A DNA stretch of 64,000 nt, taken from Microbacterium sp. MYb62. Lineage in GTDB: Bacteria > Actinomycetota > Actinomycetes > Actinomycetales > Microbacteriaceae. Shown piece after piece: positions 18,825-27,856 of the stretch. Both the position numbers and the translations under genes were made by a program. Position 1 is the stretch's first letter, and every line of letters begins with the position of its first letter. Under the pieces are notes generated by a model that worked only from the letters and a program-made list of their open reading frames with translations, made no database searches and was not told the origin of the DNA. The DNA is taken from the NCBI RefSeq assembly GCF_002979475.1, contig NZ_PCOY01000004.1:124001-188000 (forward strand), written 5' to 3'.

Positions 18825-21403
18825 GAGACACCTCCGGAGGATGCGATGGGTGCGGACCTTCTTCGACGCGCAGGCGGCACGTCCCGGCGGCGCGTGCCAC
18901 TGCGGAGCGCGGAGTACAGCCCGGCGGCGGCCAGGGTGACGAGCCCGGGAAGCCAGTACGACCACGCCTGGGACAGCCCGAGGAAGGGGGAGACGTTGAG
19001 GATCTGCTGCACGAGGAATGCGGCTGCCAGCACCGCGATGAACGATCCTCGCCCGCCGAAGATGCTCGTTCCGGCGAGGACGACCACCGTGACCGATGCG
19101 AGCGTGTACGACACCGAGGGGCGTCCGTCTCCGATGCCGATCTGCGCCATCATCGCGACGGCGGCCGGGAGCACGAGGACCGAGCACAGCACGTAGGAGA
19201 GGAATCGCACCCATCCGACGCGGATGCCGAGACGGGAGGCTGCGGCATCCTGGGATCCGACCGCCCGCAGCTCGACACCCCACCGGGTGCGACGCAGCGC
19301 CACATCCAGCAGGACGAGCACCGCGACGCCGATCAGGGTCATCACGGGCACGACGCCGACTCTGGCCTGGATCATCTCGGCCACGGCGGGGAAGATCACC
19401 CCGCCCGGCGTGCTGCGCAGGGACAGGTACACACCCTGCAGCGCCATGAACATCGCAAGCGTCGCGACGACGGGGCTGATCGCGAATCGGGTGACGAGGA
19501 TGCCGTTGATCACGCCGACGCCGACCGCTCCGGCCAGCATGAGGGCCAATCCGACGACGAGGTTGCCGCCATCGACGATCCAGAACGAACCGAGCACGAC
19601 GAGGAATCCCATGAGAGGGCCGATCGACAGATCGAACCCCGCCCCCAGGACGACGACCTGCTGCGCGGCGGCTACGAACAGCAGCGGCGCGACCATGAAC
19701 AGCAGATTGTTGATGTTGAAACCGGAGAGGTAGGCCGGGTTCGCGGCCGCGACGGCCAGACCGAGAGCGAGGAACACGGCGGTGAGTGCGACCGCGGGGG
19801 CGTTGTCTCCGCGGAGCCACGTCCGCAGACCTCCTCGTCCGGTCTCGGTGCTCCGGCGTTCTCGGACCGTCGTCGAAGTCAGCGCGGCTCGGGCGATGGC
19901 CGATTCGCTCACGTCCTCGCCGACGAGCTCCCGGACGACCTCGCCGCGGGACAGGATGAGCACGCGGTCGCAGAGACCCTCGAGCTCGACGCCGTCGGAG
20001 GAGAGCACGACGACCGCCGCACCGCCATCGGCCGCTTCCCGCAGGATGCGGTAGATGTCGACCCGGGCGCCGACGTCGACGCCCTGGGTGGGCTCCTCGG
20101 CGAGCAGCACCCTCGGGCGGGCGAGCAGAGTCCTGGCGAGCACGACCTTCTGCTGGTTGCCTCCGGAGAGGGACGCGACCGGGGTTCGCGGGCTCGGCGT
20201 CTTGATCGCCAGACGGGCGATCATGTCGCGGGCGCGGGACTGTATCCGGCGCTCGCTCACGAACCCGCCGGGGGAGACAGCGGGCAACGTGGCCGCCGAC
20301 ACGTTCTCCGCCACCGACAGGGGGAGGAACACTCCCTCGCGGTGGCGATCCGCCGGCACATAGACGACGCCGGCCGCGGCGGCCCCGGCGTTCCCACCGC
20401 GCACCGGCCGTCCGTCGACCTCGAGTGCTCCCGTGGTGGGCGACTGGCCGGCGAGCGCGCGGATCAGCGCGGCCTGCCCGTTGCCCTGCACCCCGGCGAG
20501 GCCGATGATCTCGCCCTCGCGTACGGTGAGCGACACATCGTGGAAGCCGTCGCCCCTGAGGCCTCTCACGACGAGGCGCTCGGCGTCGCCGATGGTCCCG
20601 GCGAGACTTCCCTTCTCGGGGAACACGGTGTCGAGCGTGCGCCCGATCACGAGTTCGATGATCTGCGCCTCGTCGACCTCGGCCGCCGCGAACGTCCCGC
20701 GGACCCTGCCGTCGCGCAGCACCGTGATCCGATCGGAGATCTGTTTGACCTCGGGGATGCGGTGCGAGATGTACACGACGGCGGTCCCTCCGGCGGCGAC
20801 CTCGCGGACGCGGTCGAACAACAGCTGCACCTCGTCGAGGCTGAGATGCTCGGTCGGCTCGTCGAGGATCAGCACACGCGGTTCCAGCGCGAGGGCCTTG
20901 GCGATCTCGACGATGAAGCGCTGCTCGACGGTCAGCTCGGCCACCCTGGTGCGGGGGTCGATGCCCATGCCCCACGGGGCGAGCTGCGTCGCAGCCCAGG
21001 TGACGGCGCGGCCGAGGCCGCCGACGCGTCGATACCCCACCCCGACGGCCATATTCTCGGCGACGGTGAGATCGGGGAGGAGTGCGGGGTCCTGCCGCAC
21101 GATGCCCAGACCGAGTTCACGGGCCTCGTCCGGGTGTGACGACGACAGCTCCCTTCCACCGATCCGCACGGTGCCCTCGTCGGGTGCGAGCGCACCGGAG
21201 GCCACGGCCATCAGTGTGGACTTGCCGGCGCCGTTCTCTCCCACGAGGGCGTGTATCTCGCCGGCGGCGACCTCGAGGTCCACCTCGGTGAGAGCGCGCA
21301 CGCCGGGGAACGTCTTCGAGATGCCCTGTAGGCGCAGGGCGGAGGTGCCCCTCCGGTCGGGGGCGTCCCCGGCACGCGGAAAGGCGATGTCGGTGTCTGT
21401 CAT
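18821..21403 (-). CDS. Fused ABC transporter: duplicated CUT2 ATPase plus permease in one chain
   Basis: This 860-residue protein joins parts that are normally separate. Residues about 20-500 form two ABC domains: Walker A G55-E-N-G-A-G-K-S-T63, signature L-T-V-E-Q-R, Walker B L-I-L-D-E-P-T; then a degenerate P-loop [16 protein letters not shown] and an altered Walker B L-L-A-E-E-P-T-Q-G-V-D-V-G. From about 530 to 840 it is a BPD_transp_2 permease with many hydrophobic segments and G-A-G-F-D-L-S-I-G-P. The reading frame is continuous with no stop between the halves. It sits between an SDR gene and a second permease gene in one operon with the binding protein. Confidence 0.88.
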   Translation of the reverse strand: MTDTDIAFPRAGDAPDRRGTSALRLQGISKTFPGVRALTEVDLEVAAGEIHALVGENGAGKSTLMAVASGALAPDEGTVRIGGRELSSSHPDEARELGLGIVRQDPALLPDLTVAENMAVGVGYRRVGGLGRAVTWAATQLAPWGMGIDPRTRVAELTVEQRFIVEIAKALALEPRVLILDEPTEHLSLDEVQLLFDRVREVAAGGTAVVYISHRIPEVKQISDRITVLRDGRVRGTFAAAEVDEAQIIELVIGRTLDTVFPEKGSLAGTIGDAERLVVRGLRGDGFHDVSLTVREGEIIGLAGVQGNGQAALIRALAGQSPTTGALEVDGRPVRGGNAGAAAAGVVYVPADRHREGVFLPLSVAENVSAATLPAVSPGGFVSERRIQSRARDMIARLAIKTPSPRTPVASLSGGNQQKVVLARTLLARPRVLLAEEPTQGVDVGARVDIYRILREAADGGAAVVVLSSDGVELEGLCDRVLILSRGEVVRELVGEDVSESAIARAALTSTTVRERRSTETGRGGLRTWLRGDNAPAVALTAVFLALGLAVAAANPAYLSGFNINNLLFMVAPLLFVAAAQQVVVLGAGFDLSIGPLMGFLVVLGSFWIVDGGNLVVGLALMLAGAVGVGVINGILVTRFAISPVVATLAMFMALQGVYLSLRSTPGGVIFPAVAEMIQARVGVVPVMTLIGVAVLVLLDVALRRTRWGVELRAVGSQDAAASRLGIRVGWVRFLSYVLCSVLVLPAAVAMMAQIGIGDGRPSVSYTLASVTVVVLAGTSIFGGRGSFIAVLAAAFLVQQILNVSPFLGLSQAWSYWLPGLVTLAAAGLYSALRSGTRRRDVPPARRRRSAPIASSGGVS

Positions 21404-21431
21404 GTTCTGTTCCTCTCGTCAGGATCGCGCG

Positions 21432-22151
21432 TCATTGCGCGAGGTAGCCGCCGTCGATGACCAGCTCGGAGCCCGTGACGAAGCTCGCTTCGTCGCTCGC
21501 GAGGAAGACCACGCCAGCGGCGATCTCGTGGGGCCTTCCCGCGCGGCCCATCGGCGTCTGAGACACGACGTACTCGTTCACGGCGGGGGCCTGCGAATCG
21601 GTGAGGGGCGTTTCGATGAAACCGGGGTGCAGCGAGTTCACCCGCACCTTCTGGGTCGCGTAGGTGATGGCGGCGTTCTTGGACATGTTCCGCACCGCCC
21701 CTTTCGTCGCGTGATAGGCGTGCGCACCGCCCACGGCGGCCGATCCCCAGATCGACGAGATGTTCACGATCGACCCGCCGCCCTGCGTGATCATGTGCGG
21801 TACGACCTCGCGCATCCCGAGCCAGACACCCGTCTGGTTCGTGGCGACCACGTTGTGCCAGTCCTCGATCGTGAGCTCGTGCAGCGGCTCGTACGCGATG
21901 ATGCCCGCGTTGTTGACGAGGATGTCGATGTGGCCGTGCACCTCGAGCACGTCGGTGACGACGCGCCGCCAGTCGGCTTCGTCGGCGACGTCGAGCTGCG
22001 CGTAGTGGATCTCGCCGAAGGTCGGATCGGAGGAGGCGCGGGACGTGGCGATGGTCGTCGCGCCCTCGGCGTGCAGTGCCTCTGCGATCGCGCGGCCGAT
22101 GCCTCGCCCCGCGCCGGTCACGATGGCGACTTTGCCGTCGAGACGATTCAT
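21432..22151 (-). CDS. Short-chain dehydrogenase/reductase
   Basis: A 239-residue classical SDR has the cofactor motif T12-G-A-G-R-G-I-G19, N-N-A-G at 80-83, catalytic Ser near 132 and Y146-H-A-T-K150. The C-terminal V-I-D-G-G-Y is typical. It lies between the binding-protein gene and the fused ABC gene and is thus part of the transport operon, which suggests that it oxidises or reduces the imported compound soon after uptake. Substrate unknown. Confidence 0.88.
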   Translation of the reverse strand: MNRLDGKVAIVTGAGRGIGRAIAEALHAEGATTIATSRASSDPTFGEIHYAQLDVADEADWRRVVTDVLEVHGHIDILVNNAGIIAYEPLHELTIEDWHNVVATNQTGVWLGMREVVPHMITQGGGSIVNISSIWGSAAVGGAHAYHATKGAVRNMSKNAAITYATQKVRVNSLHPGFIETPLTDSQAPAVNEYVVSQTPMGRAGRPHEIAAGVVFLASDEASFVTGSELVIDGGYLAQ

Positions 22152-22224
22152 AATTGCTCCTCGTTGCTGGGTCCGGATGCCGGACGGGGCCGCGACGCAC
22201 GAGTCGCCGCGGCCCGGACGGCGG

Positions 22225-23385
22225 TTACTGGAAGAGGGCCTCGAGCTGCTCGACGGACAGCCCGGAGGAGAGGATGGCGTCTGCGGGCAGAGCCTCCTCG
22301 CACCGTGGCTGCTTCGAGGGGTCGGTCGAGTCCTCGATGATCTCGAGGTTGTAGATGGACGGCTCGTCGTTGGGCAGGCCGTTCGCGGCGGCGAGCGCCT
22401 TGTGGAGAGCGACCGTGACGATCCAGTTCCGCGACGACTCGGTCGCGATCTGATAGGTCGGCTGCGTGTCCTTGTACTCGTACCAGAGGCACGCGAACTC
22501 GTTGGAGTCGTTCGCCGACCACACGGGGAACGGCTTGCCCGCGGCCTCGAAGGCCCGGATGCCGCCGACCGAGCCGCCGCCGTAGTCCGCGACGATCCCG
22601 TCGATGTCCCCGTACTTCGTGATCAGGCCGGCTACCACCTGCTGGATCTTGCCGGGTTCCCAATCGGTCGCGACGGGACCGTCCTCGTTCAGGAGCGTGA
22701 TGCCCGGGTTCGCCTCGACCGCTTCGATCACGCCGTCGTAGACGCCCTGCGAGTAGGAGTTGCCGGCGATGCCGCCGAGCATGACGAGATTGCCCTCGCC
22801 CCCCATCGCCTCGATCGTCCATTCGGCGAGATTGCGCCCGTACGTGGTGATGTCCTCCGAGACGAAGTCGACGTAGTCCGTGCCGGGTGTGCCGCCCGGC
22901 GACCCGACGTACGGGACGACGGCGACGCCGGCCTCGGTGGCCTTCTTGATCGTGGGCAGCAGGGCCTCGCCGCCGTCCACGAACGTGACGATGACGTCGA
23001 CGCCCTGTGCGACGAGCGAGTTGATGTCGCTGATCGCCTTCTGCGTGTCGCCCTGGGCGTCCGTGTACAGGACCTTGGTGATGTTCGGACACTTCGCCGC
23101 CTCGGCTTCGAAGATCGCTCGGGTGATCTTGCGCCACGAGTTCCCGCCGAATCCATCGGCGAGCGCGACCGTGAGGTCCTCTTCACCGCAGAACGCGGTG
23201 ATGTCCTGGATGTCGCCCTGGACGCCCACCTCTCCCGTGGTGACGGCGCCGGCTGCCGCGCCGTCACCGCTGTCGGCGGATCCGCCCGAGCCGGACAGGG
23301 ATCCGGTGGAGCAGGCGGTCGTGAGCAGGAGTGCGCCGGCGGCGATGAGTGTCATCGCTCCCTGACGTCTGGTGATGGATCGCAT
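22225..23385 (-). CDS. ABC transporter substrate-binding lipoprotein (Peripla_BP_4 type)
   Basis: A 386-residue lipoprotein has twin Arg followed by a hydrophobic segment and a lipobox L-T-T-A-C25. The mature protein after a Gly/Ser-rich linker has the type-1 periplasmic fold: V-A-L-A-D-G-F-G-G-N-S-W, Q-K-A-I-S-D-I-N-S-L-V-A-Q-G-V-D-V-I-V, P-Y-V-G-S-P-G-G and W-S-A-N-D-S-N-E-F-A. It is the first gene of the CUT2 operon with SDR, fused ATPase-permease and permease. AAAGGTGG precedes the ATG at 23385. Such proteins bind sugars, but also other polar organics; neighbours suggest a hydroxylated or cyclic compound. That is inference. Confidence 0.87.
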   Translation of the reverse strand: MRSITRRQGAMTLIAAGALLLTTACSTGSLSGSGGSADSGDGAAAGAVTTGEVGVQGDIQDITAFCGEEDLTVALADGFGGNSWRKITRAIFEAEAAKCPNITKVLYTDAQGDTQKAISDINSLVAQGVDVIVTFVDGGEALLPTIKKATEAGVAVVPYVGSPGGTPGTDYVDFVSEDITTYGRNLAEWTIEAMGGEGNLVMLGGIAGNSYSQGVYDGVIEAVEANPGITLLNEDGPVATDWEPGKIQQVVAGLITKYGDIDGIVADYGGGSVGGIRAFEAAGKPFPVWSANDSNEFACLWYEYKDTQPTYQIATESSRNWIVTVALHKALAAANGLPNDEPSIYNLEIIEDSTDPSKQPRCEEALPADAILSSGLSVEQLEALFQ

Positions 23386-23507
23386 GTGCGTGCCACCTTT
23401 CTCTTCATTGAGAGCCGGCTGCGGAGGGACGAGCCCTGCGGGTCCGCGTCGGCACGGATGTGGTGCTGTGTGCAGCAGTCTGCGGCCGTGGTGCACGGGG
23501 CGATCGC

Positions 23508-23529
23508 GTCACCGTGAGACGACGGTGAC
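23508..23529. promoter_or_regulatory. Perfect inverted repeat in divergent promoter region
   Basis: GTCACCGT and ACGGTGAC (8-bp perfect arms, 6-base spacer) lie midway in the 255-bp region between the transport operon and the esterase-BVMO operon. The position suits an operator shared by both directions, perhaps for the GntR or AcoR-like regulator. No other obvious signal is seen in this region apart from the ribosome-binding sites. Confidence 0.5.
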
Positions 23530-23640
23530 TCATTCTGCGACAGCCCCTCGGTGGCCCTCCTGCGTCGGGTCATCCTGGTTCGACGGCGCCCCGCTGCGGC
23601 GCCGAGTCTTCTGGAAATCCGCGATGAGGAGGATCCGTCC

Positions 23641-24579
23641 ATGCCCGATTCCGTGCACGCCGACCCCGTACCGGTCGACCCGCTCGGTGCGATCTATGCC
23701 GAGTGGACCGTCGAGTTCACGGCAGCACCCGACATGTCGCTCCCGGTGCTGCGCTGGGTCTTCGAGGACTGGCAGCGCGCGACCGCCGAACCCGAGGGCG
23801 TCACTTACGCCTCGCGAGTCGTCGGCGGCGTCCCCGGCATCCTCGTGACACCCGTCGACGCCGATCCCGATCAGCTCCTGCTCGTGCTCCACGGGGGCGG
23901 TTTCGCCCTCGGCTCGTCCGCGAGCCATCGCAAGCTGGCTGGTCACCTCGCCAAGGCCGCGGGCGCCCACGCCTTCGTCGCCGACTTCCGGCTCGCTCCG
24001 GAGCATCCGTACCCCGCACAGCTGGATGACACGGATGCCGTCCTGGATGTGCTCATCGCCGAGGGACAGGCACCCGAGGGGATCACCCTCGTCGGCGACA
24101 GCGCCGGAGCGAGCATCGCGATCGCGACCACCCTGCGCCGCCTCCGGCGCGGAGCGGCTCTCCCCGGGCAGGTCATCGCGGTGTCGCCATGGGTCGACAT
24201 GGAGAACAGCGGCGAGACGATCGAGACGAACGACGCGACGGACTTCCTGATCGCGAGGGAAGGGCTGCAGGGGAACATCGACCGCTACCTGTCCGGCGGC
24301 GCCGATCCGACCGATCCGCTGGTCAATCCGCTGTATGCGGACTTCCGCGGGTTCCCGCGGCTGTACATCGCCGCGTCGGAGACGGAGTCGCTGTACCACG
24401 ACGCGGTGCGCCTGCACGCGCTCGCGGAGCGCGCCGGCATCGATGTGACCTTCGACGGCGTGCACGGCGAGCAGCACGTGTGGCTGCTGCAGGCCGGCAC
24501 CCACGCGCCGGCCGACGCCGCCATCGCCCGCATCGCCCGCTGGCACCGTGCCGGTCGATCCCCCCGCGTCGACGGCTGA
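23641..24579 (+). CDS. Alpha/beta hydrolase of the HSL family (ester or lactone hydrolase)
   Basis: A 312-residue esterase of the hormone-sensitive-lipase family. It has the oxyanion motif H84-G-G-G87 and the nucleophile elbow G152-D-S154-A-G156, with D-F-R-L-A-P-E-H-P-Y-P between them as in the family. The Asp and His of the triad are expected near residues 255-285 (H-G-E-Q-H). The start ATG has GAGGAGGA before it. It is 31 bases before a Baeyer-Villiger monooxygenase gene. HSL-type hydrolases such as MlhB and ChnC open the lactones or esters formed by such monooxygenases, so that function is proposed here. Confidence 0.85.
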   Translation: MPDSVHADPVPVDPLGAIYAEWTVEFTAAPDMSLPVLRWVFEDWQRATAEPEGVTYASRVVGGVPGILVTPVDADPDQLLLVLHGGGFALGSSASHRKLAGHLAKAAGAHAFVADFRLAPEHPYPAQLDDTDAVLDVLIAEGQAPEGITLVGDSAGASIAIATTLRRLRRGAALPGQVIAVSPWVDMENSGETIETNDATDFLIAREGLQGNIDRYLSGGADPTDPLVNPLYADFRGFPRLYIAASETESLYHDAVRLHALAERAGIDVTFDGVHGEQHVWLLQAGTHAPADAAIARIARWHRAGRSPRVDG

Positions 24580-24610
24580 CGAAACCCCCTCTGGAAAGGA
24601 ACGCATTCTC

Positions 24611-26275
24611 ATGACCGACATCACCACCGCACGCGACTACGACGCGATCGTCATCGGCGCAGGCTTCTCGGGGCTCGCGATACTGCATCATCTGCGGGAG
24701 ATCGGCCTGCGCACCCTCGTGCTCGATGGCGAGGACGCCATCGGCGGCACGTGGTGGGTGAACCGCTATCCGGGCGTCCGCACCGACAGCGAGTACTCCT
24801 ACTACTCTTTCTCCTTCTCGAAGGAGGTGCGGGACGAGTGGGCCTGGACCGAGCGCTACCCCTCGGGCGAGGAAGTGCTCGCGTATCTGAACTTCGTCGC
24901 CGACCGTCTCGACCTGCGCCGCGACATCCAGCTCCAGTCCCGCGTGGAGTCCGCCGTGTACGACGAGACGTCGAACACGTGGGCGGTGCACCTCGCGGAC
25001 GGTGGGACGCTCACCACTCGCTATCTGGTGAGCGGCATGGGCGTGCTCTCGCAGCCGATCTATCCCGACATCCCGGGCGTCGACAGCTTCCGCGGGGAGA
25101 AGTACCACACGGCCGAATGGCCGCGCGAAGGGGTGGATCTCGCCGGGAAGCGGGTCGGCCTGATCGGTCTCGGGGCCTCCGGTATCCAGATCGTCCCCGT
25201 CATCGCCGGCGAGGTGGACGAGTTCCACGTGTTCCAGCGGACTCCGAACTTCGTCGTGGAGACGGAGAACGAGAAGGTCTCCGCCGCGGACATGGCCTGG
25301 TTGCGGGAGAACTACGACGCCGTCTACGAGAAGGCCGCGAATCATCCGTTCGGCGTCGCGATGGAGCCGGCGGAACACAGCGCGCTCGACGTGTCGGCGG
25401 AGGAGCGTCGACGGATCTTCGAGAGCAAGTGGAACGAGGGTGGTTTCCATTTCGCGAACGAGTGCTTCACCGACCTCGCGACCAGTCACGAGGCGAGCGA
25501 GCTGGCATCGGAGTTCATCCGCTCGAAGATCGCAGAGATCGTCCGCGATCCCGCGACCGCCGAGCTGCTGTCGCCGCGTGACTACTCGTTCAACGGCAAG
25601 CGCGTGCCCACGGGCCACGGTTACTACGACGCGTTCAACCAGGAGCACGTCCATCTGGTCGACACCGCGGAGACGCCCATCACGGCGGTCACCGAGAAGG
25701 GGATCCTGGTGGGGGACACCGAGTACGAACTCGACGTCGTCATCTTCGCGACCGGGTTCGACGCGATGACCGGGACGCTGACCAACATCGACATCGTCGG
25801 CCGCGGGGGCCGCACGCTGCGCGACAAGTGGCTCGCGGACGGCCTGAAGTCCAACCTCGGCATCAACGCACACGGGTTCCCGAACTTCTTCATGTCGCTC
25901 GGCCCGCAGACGCCGTACTCGAACCTGATCGTGCCGATCCAGCTCGGTGCGCAGTGGCTGCAGCGAGCCCTGAGATGGGCGCAGGAGAACGATGTGGAGT
26001 ACTTCGAGGCGACGCCCGAGTCCGAGGACTGGTGGCGTGCCGAGACGGAGCGCACCGGCCGTCAGACCGTGATGTACACCGAGGGGAAGAAGGCGAAGGC
26101 CTGGTTCCTCGGCGAGAACATCCCCGGCAAGCCCGAGGAGTTCCAGGTCTACATGGGCGGTGGACAGGTGTATCAGCAGCACTGCCGCGAACTCGAGGAA
26201 TCCGGCTATGCGTCACTGCTGCACCGGGTCGACGCCCCGGAGTCGGTCGACGTGTCAGAGTCGGTCGACGCATGA
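24611..26275 (+). CDS. Type I Baeyer-Villiger monooxygenase (cyclohexanone monooxygenase-like)
   Basis: This 554-residue flavoprotein has two Rossmann motifs (G16-A-G-F-S-G21 for FAD and G186-L-G-A-S-G191 for NADPH). Between them lies the BVMO fingerprint F160-R-G-E-K-Y-H166-T-A-E-W170-P171, an exact match to FxGxxxHxxxWP. The long insert (S-F-S-F-S-K-E-V-R-D-E-W-A-W) and total length resemble cyclohexanone and cyclopentanone monooxygenases. It would insert oxygen beside a ketone to give a lactone or ester. The C-terminus ends in a short repeated E-S-V-D motif. Its stop codon overlaps the SDR start. Confidence 0.93.
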   Translation: MTDITTARDYDAIVIGAGFSGLAILHHLREIGLRTLVLDGEDAIGGTWWVNRYPGVRTDSEYSYYSFSFSKEVRDEWAWTERYPSGEEVLAYLNFVADRLDLRRDIQLQSRVESAVYDETSNTWAVHLADGGTLTTRYLVSGMGVLSQPIYPDIPGVDSFRGEKYHTAEWPREGVDLAGKRVGLIGLGASGIQIVPVIAGEVDEFHVFQRTPNFVVETENEKVSAADMAWLRENYDAVYEKAANHPFGVAMEPAEHSALDVSAEERRRIFESKWNEGGFHFANECFTDLATSHEASELASEFIRSKIAEIVRDPATAELLSPRDYSFNGKRVPTGHGYYDAFNQEHVHLVDTAETPITAVTEKGILVGDTEYELDVVIFATGFDAMTGTLTNIDIVGRGGRTLRDKWLADGLKSNLGINAHGFPNFFMSLGPQTPYSNLIVPIQLGAQWLQRALRWAQENDVEYFEATPESEDWWRAETERTGRQTVMYTEGKKAKAWFLGENIPGKPEEFQVYMGGGQVYQQHCRELEESGYASLLHRVDAPESVDVSESVDA

Positions 26276-27054
26276 CCGGCGAGCGGAGGGGGCGCGTGGC
26301 CGGCAAACGCGTCGTCATCACGGGCGCGGCCTCCGGGATGGGGCGTGCGACGGCCGAGCTGTTCGCGACCGAGGGTGCGCGTGTCGCACTGCTCGACACG
26401 CACGGCGACGGCGAGAGCGTGGCGGCGGAGATCCGCGCGGCCGGTGGGGACGCGCTGTTCGTGCGAGCCGACGTCACGAAGGAGCACGAAGTCCGTGCGG
26501 CCGTCGATGCGGCGGCCGAAGCCTTCGGGGGCCTCGACATCCTGGTGAACAGTGCGGGGATCATCGGTGCGGACAAGCGCACGCACGAGGTCAGCGAGCA
26601 GGAGTGGGACGCGGTCTTCGCCGTGGACGTGAAGGGCGTCTTCTTCGCGACGAAGGCGGTCGTGCCGCATCTGCTCGTCGCGGGCAAGGGCGCCATCGTG
26701 AACTTCTCCTCGATCTACGGCCTGCTCGGCAACGACGAGTTCACGCCGTATCACGTGGCGAAAGGCGCGGTGAACATGCAGACCAAGCAGGATGCCGCCA
26801 CGTACGGCCGTGACGGGATCCGTGTCAACGCCGTGAACCCGTCGACGGTGCTCACTCCGCTCGTGGAGGGGATCGCCGCGCAGTACCCGGGCGGTCTGCC
26901 CGCGTATGAGGAGACGATGACGGCCCATCAGTCACTGCGACGACTCGGGCGACCGATCGATGTGGCGTACAGCGTGCTGTTCCTCGCCTCGGACGAGGCG
27001 GACTGGATCACCGGTGTCACCCTCCCGGTCGATGGCGGATACACGGCACGATGA
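26272..27054 (+). CDS. Short-chain dehydrogenase/reductase in the BVMO operon
   Basis: A 260-residue SDR with T17-G-A-A-S-G-M-G, N-S-A-G in place of the more usual N-N-A-G, a Ser in N-F-S-S-I-Y-G and Y160-H-V-A-K164. ATG at 26272 overlaps the BVMO stop by ATGA, so the two are probably made together. The simplest role is oxidation of a secondary alcohol to the ketone used by the BVMO, as ChnA does in cyclohexanol degradation. That role is inferred from the operon. Confidence 0.87.
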   Translation: MTGERRGRVAGKRVVITGAASGMGRATAELFATEGARVALLDTHGDGESVAAEIRAAGGDALFVRADVTKEHEVRAAVDAAAEAFGGLDILVNSAGIIGADKRTHEVSEQEWDAVFAVDVKGVFFATKAVVPHLLVAGKGAIVNFSSIYGLLGNDEFTPYHVAKGAVNMQTKQDAATYGRDGIRVNAVNPSTVLTPLVEGIAAQYPGGLPAYEETMTAHQSLRRLGRPIDVAYSVLFLASDEADWITGVTLPVDGGYTAR

Positions 27055-27097
27055 GCGGGCGCACACGGGCGGCGGCGATGATGCGGGAGGACCCGGG

Positions 27098-27856
27098 ATG
27101 ATCGACAAGACGGTGCAGGACGCGGCGGCGGCCGTCGCCGGGATCGGCGACGGCGCGACGGTGATGATCGGCGGATTCGGGCGGGCGGGGCAACCCGTCG
27201 AACTGATCGACGCGCTCATCGCCCAGGGGGCGACAGACCTCACGATCGTCAACAACAACGCGGGGAACGGCGACACCGGATTGGCGGCGCTGCTGGCGAG
27301 CGGGCGGGTGCGCAGGATCATCTGCTCCTTCCCTCGCCAGCACGACTCCTGGATCTTCGATGAGCTCTACCGCACCGGACGGATCGAGCTGGAGCTCGTG
27401 CCGCAGGGGAACCTCGCGGAGCGCATCAGAGCGGCGGGAGCGGGGATCGGCGCCTTCTTCTCGCCGACCGGCGCGGGGACCGACCTCGCCGTCGGCAAGG
27501 AGGTGCGCCGGATCGGTGACCGCGACCACGTGCTCGAATACCCGATCACGGCCGACTACGCCCTGATCTCCGCTTTCGAGGGCGATCGGTGGGGGAATCT
27601 CGTCTACCGGAAGACCGCGCGGAACTTCGGGCCGGTCATGGCGACCGCCGCCGAGGTGACGATCGCTCAGGTCGACGCGATCGTCGAGCTCGGAGCCCTC
27701 GATCCGGAGGCGGTCGTGACCCCGGGCATCTTCGTCGATCGCGTCGTCGCGGTCGGCTCGCGGCCCTGGCTGGTCGACGGAGAGTTCCGCGGGAACGTCG
27801 ATGTCGAGGGCCGCCCACTCGAGACGGACAGAGGAACTGTGGAGACGAACACATGA
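27098..27856 (+). CDS. 3-Oxoacid CoA-transferase subunit A (PcaI/ScoA type)
   Basis: A 252-residue subunit of a family I CoA transferase, with the conserved G-G-F-G-R-A-G-Q-P near residue 25 and N-N-N-A-G. Later comes the G-T-D-L-A-V-G-K-E region. The ATG at 27098 follows GGGAGG. The B-subunit gene overlaps its stop codon. Similar enzymes transfer CoA from succinyl-CoA to 3-oxoadipate (PcaIJ), to acetoacetate (ScoAB) or to other acids. The thiolase next door favours a 3-oxoadipate- or dicarboxylate-like substrate, but the exact one is open. Confidence 0.88.
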   Translation: MIDKTVQDAAAAVAGIGDGATVMIGGFGRAGQPVELIDALIAQGATDLTIVNNNAGNGDTGLAALLASGRVRRIICSFPRQHDSWIFDELYRTGRIELELVPQGNLAERIRAAGAGIGAFFSPTGAGTDLAVGKEVRRIGDRDHVLEYPITADYALISAFEGDRWGNLVYRKTARNFGPVMATAAEVTIAQVDAIVELGALDPEAVVTPGIFVDRVVAVGSRPWLVDGEFRGNVDVEGRPLETDRGTVETNT

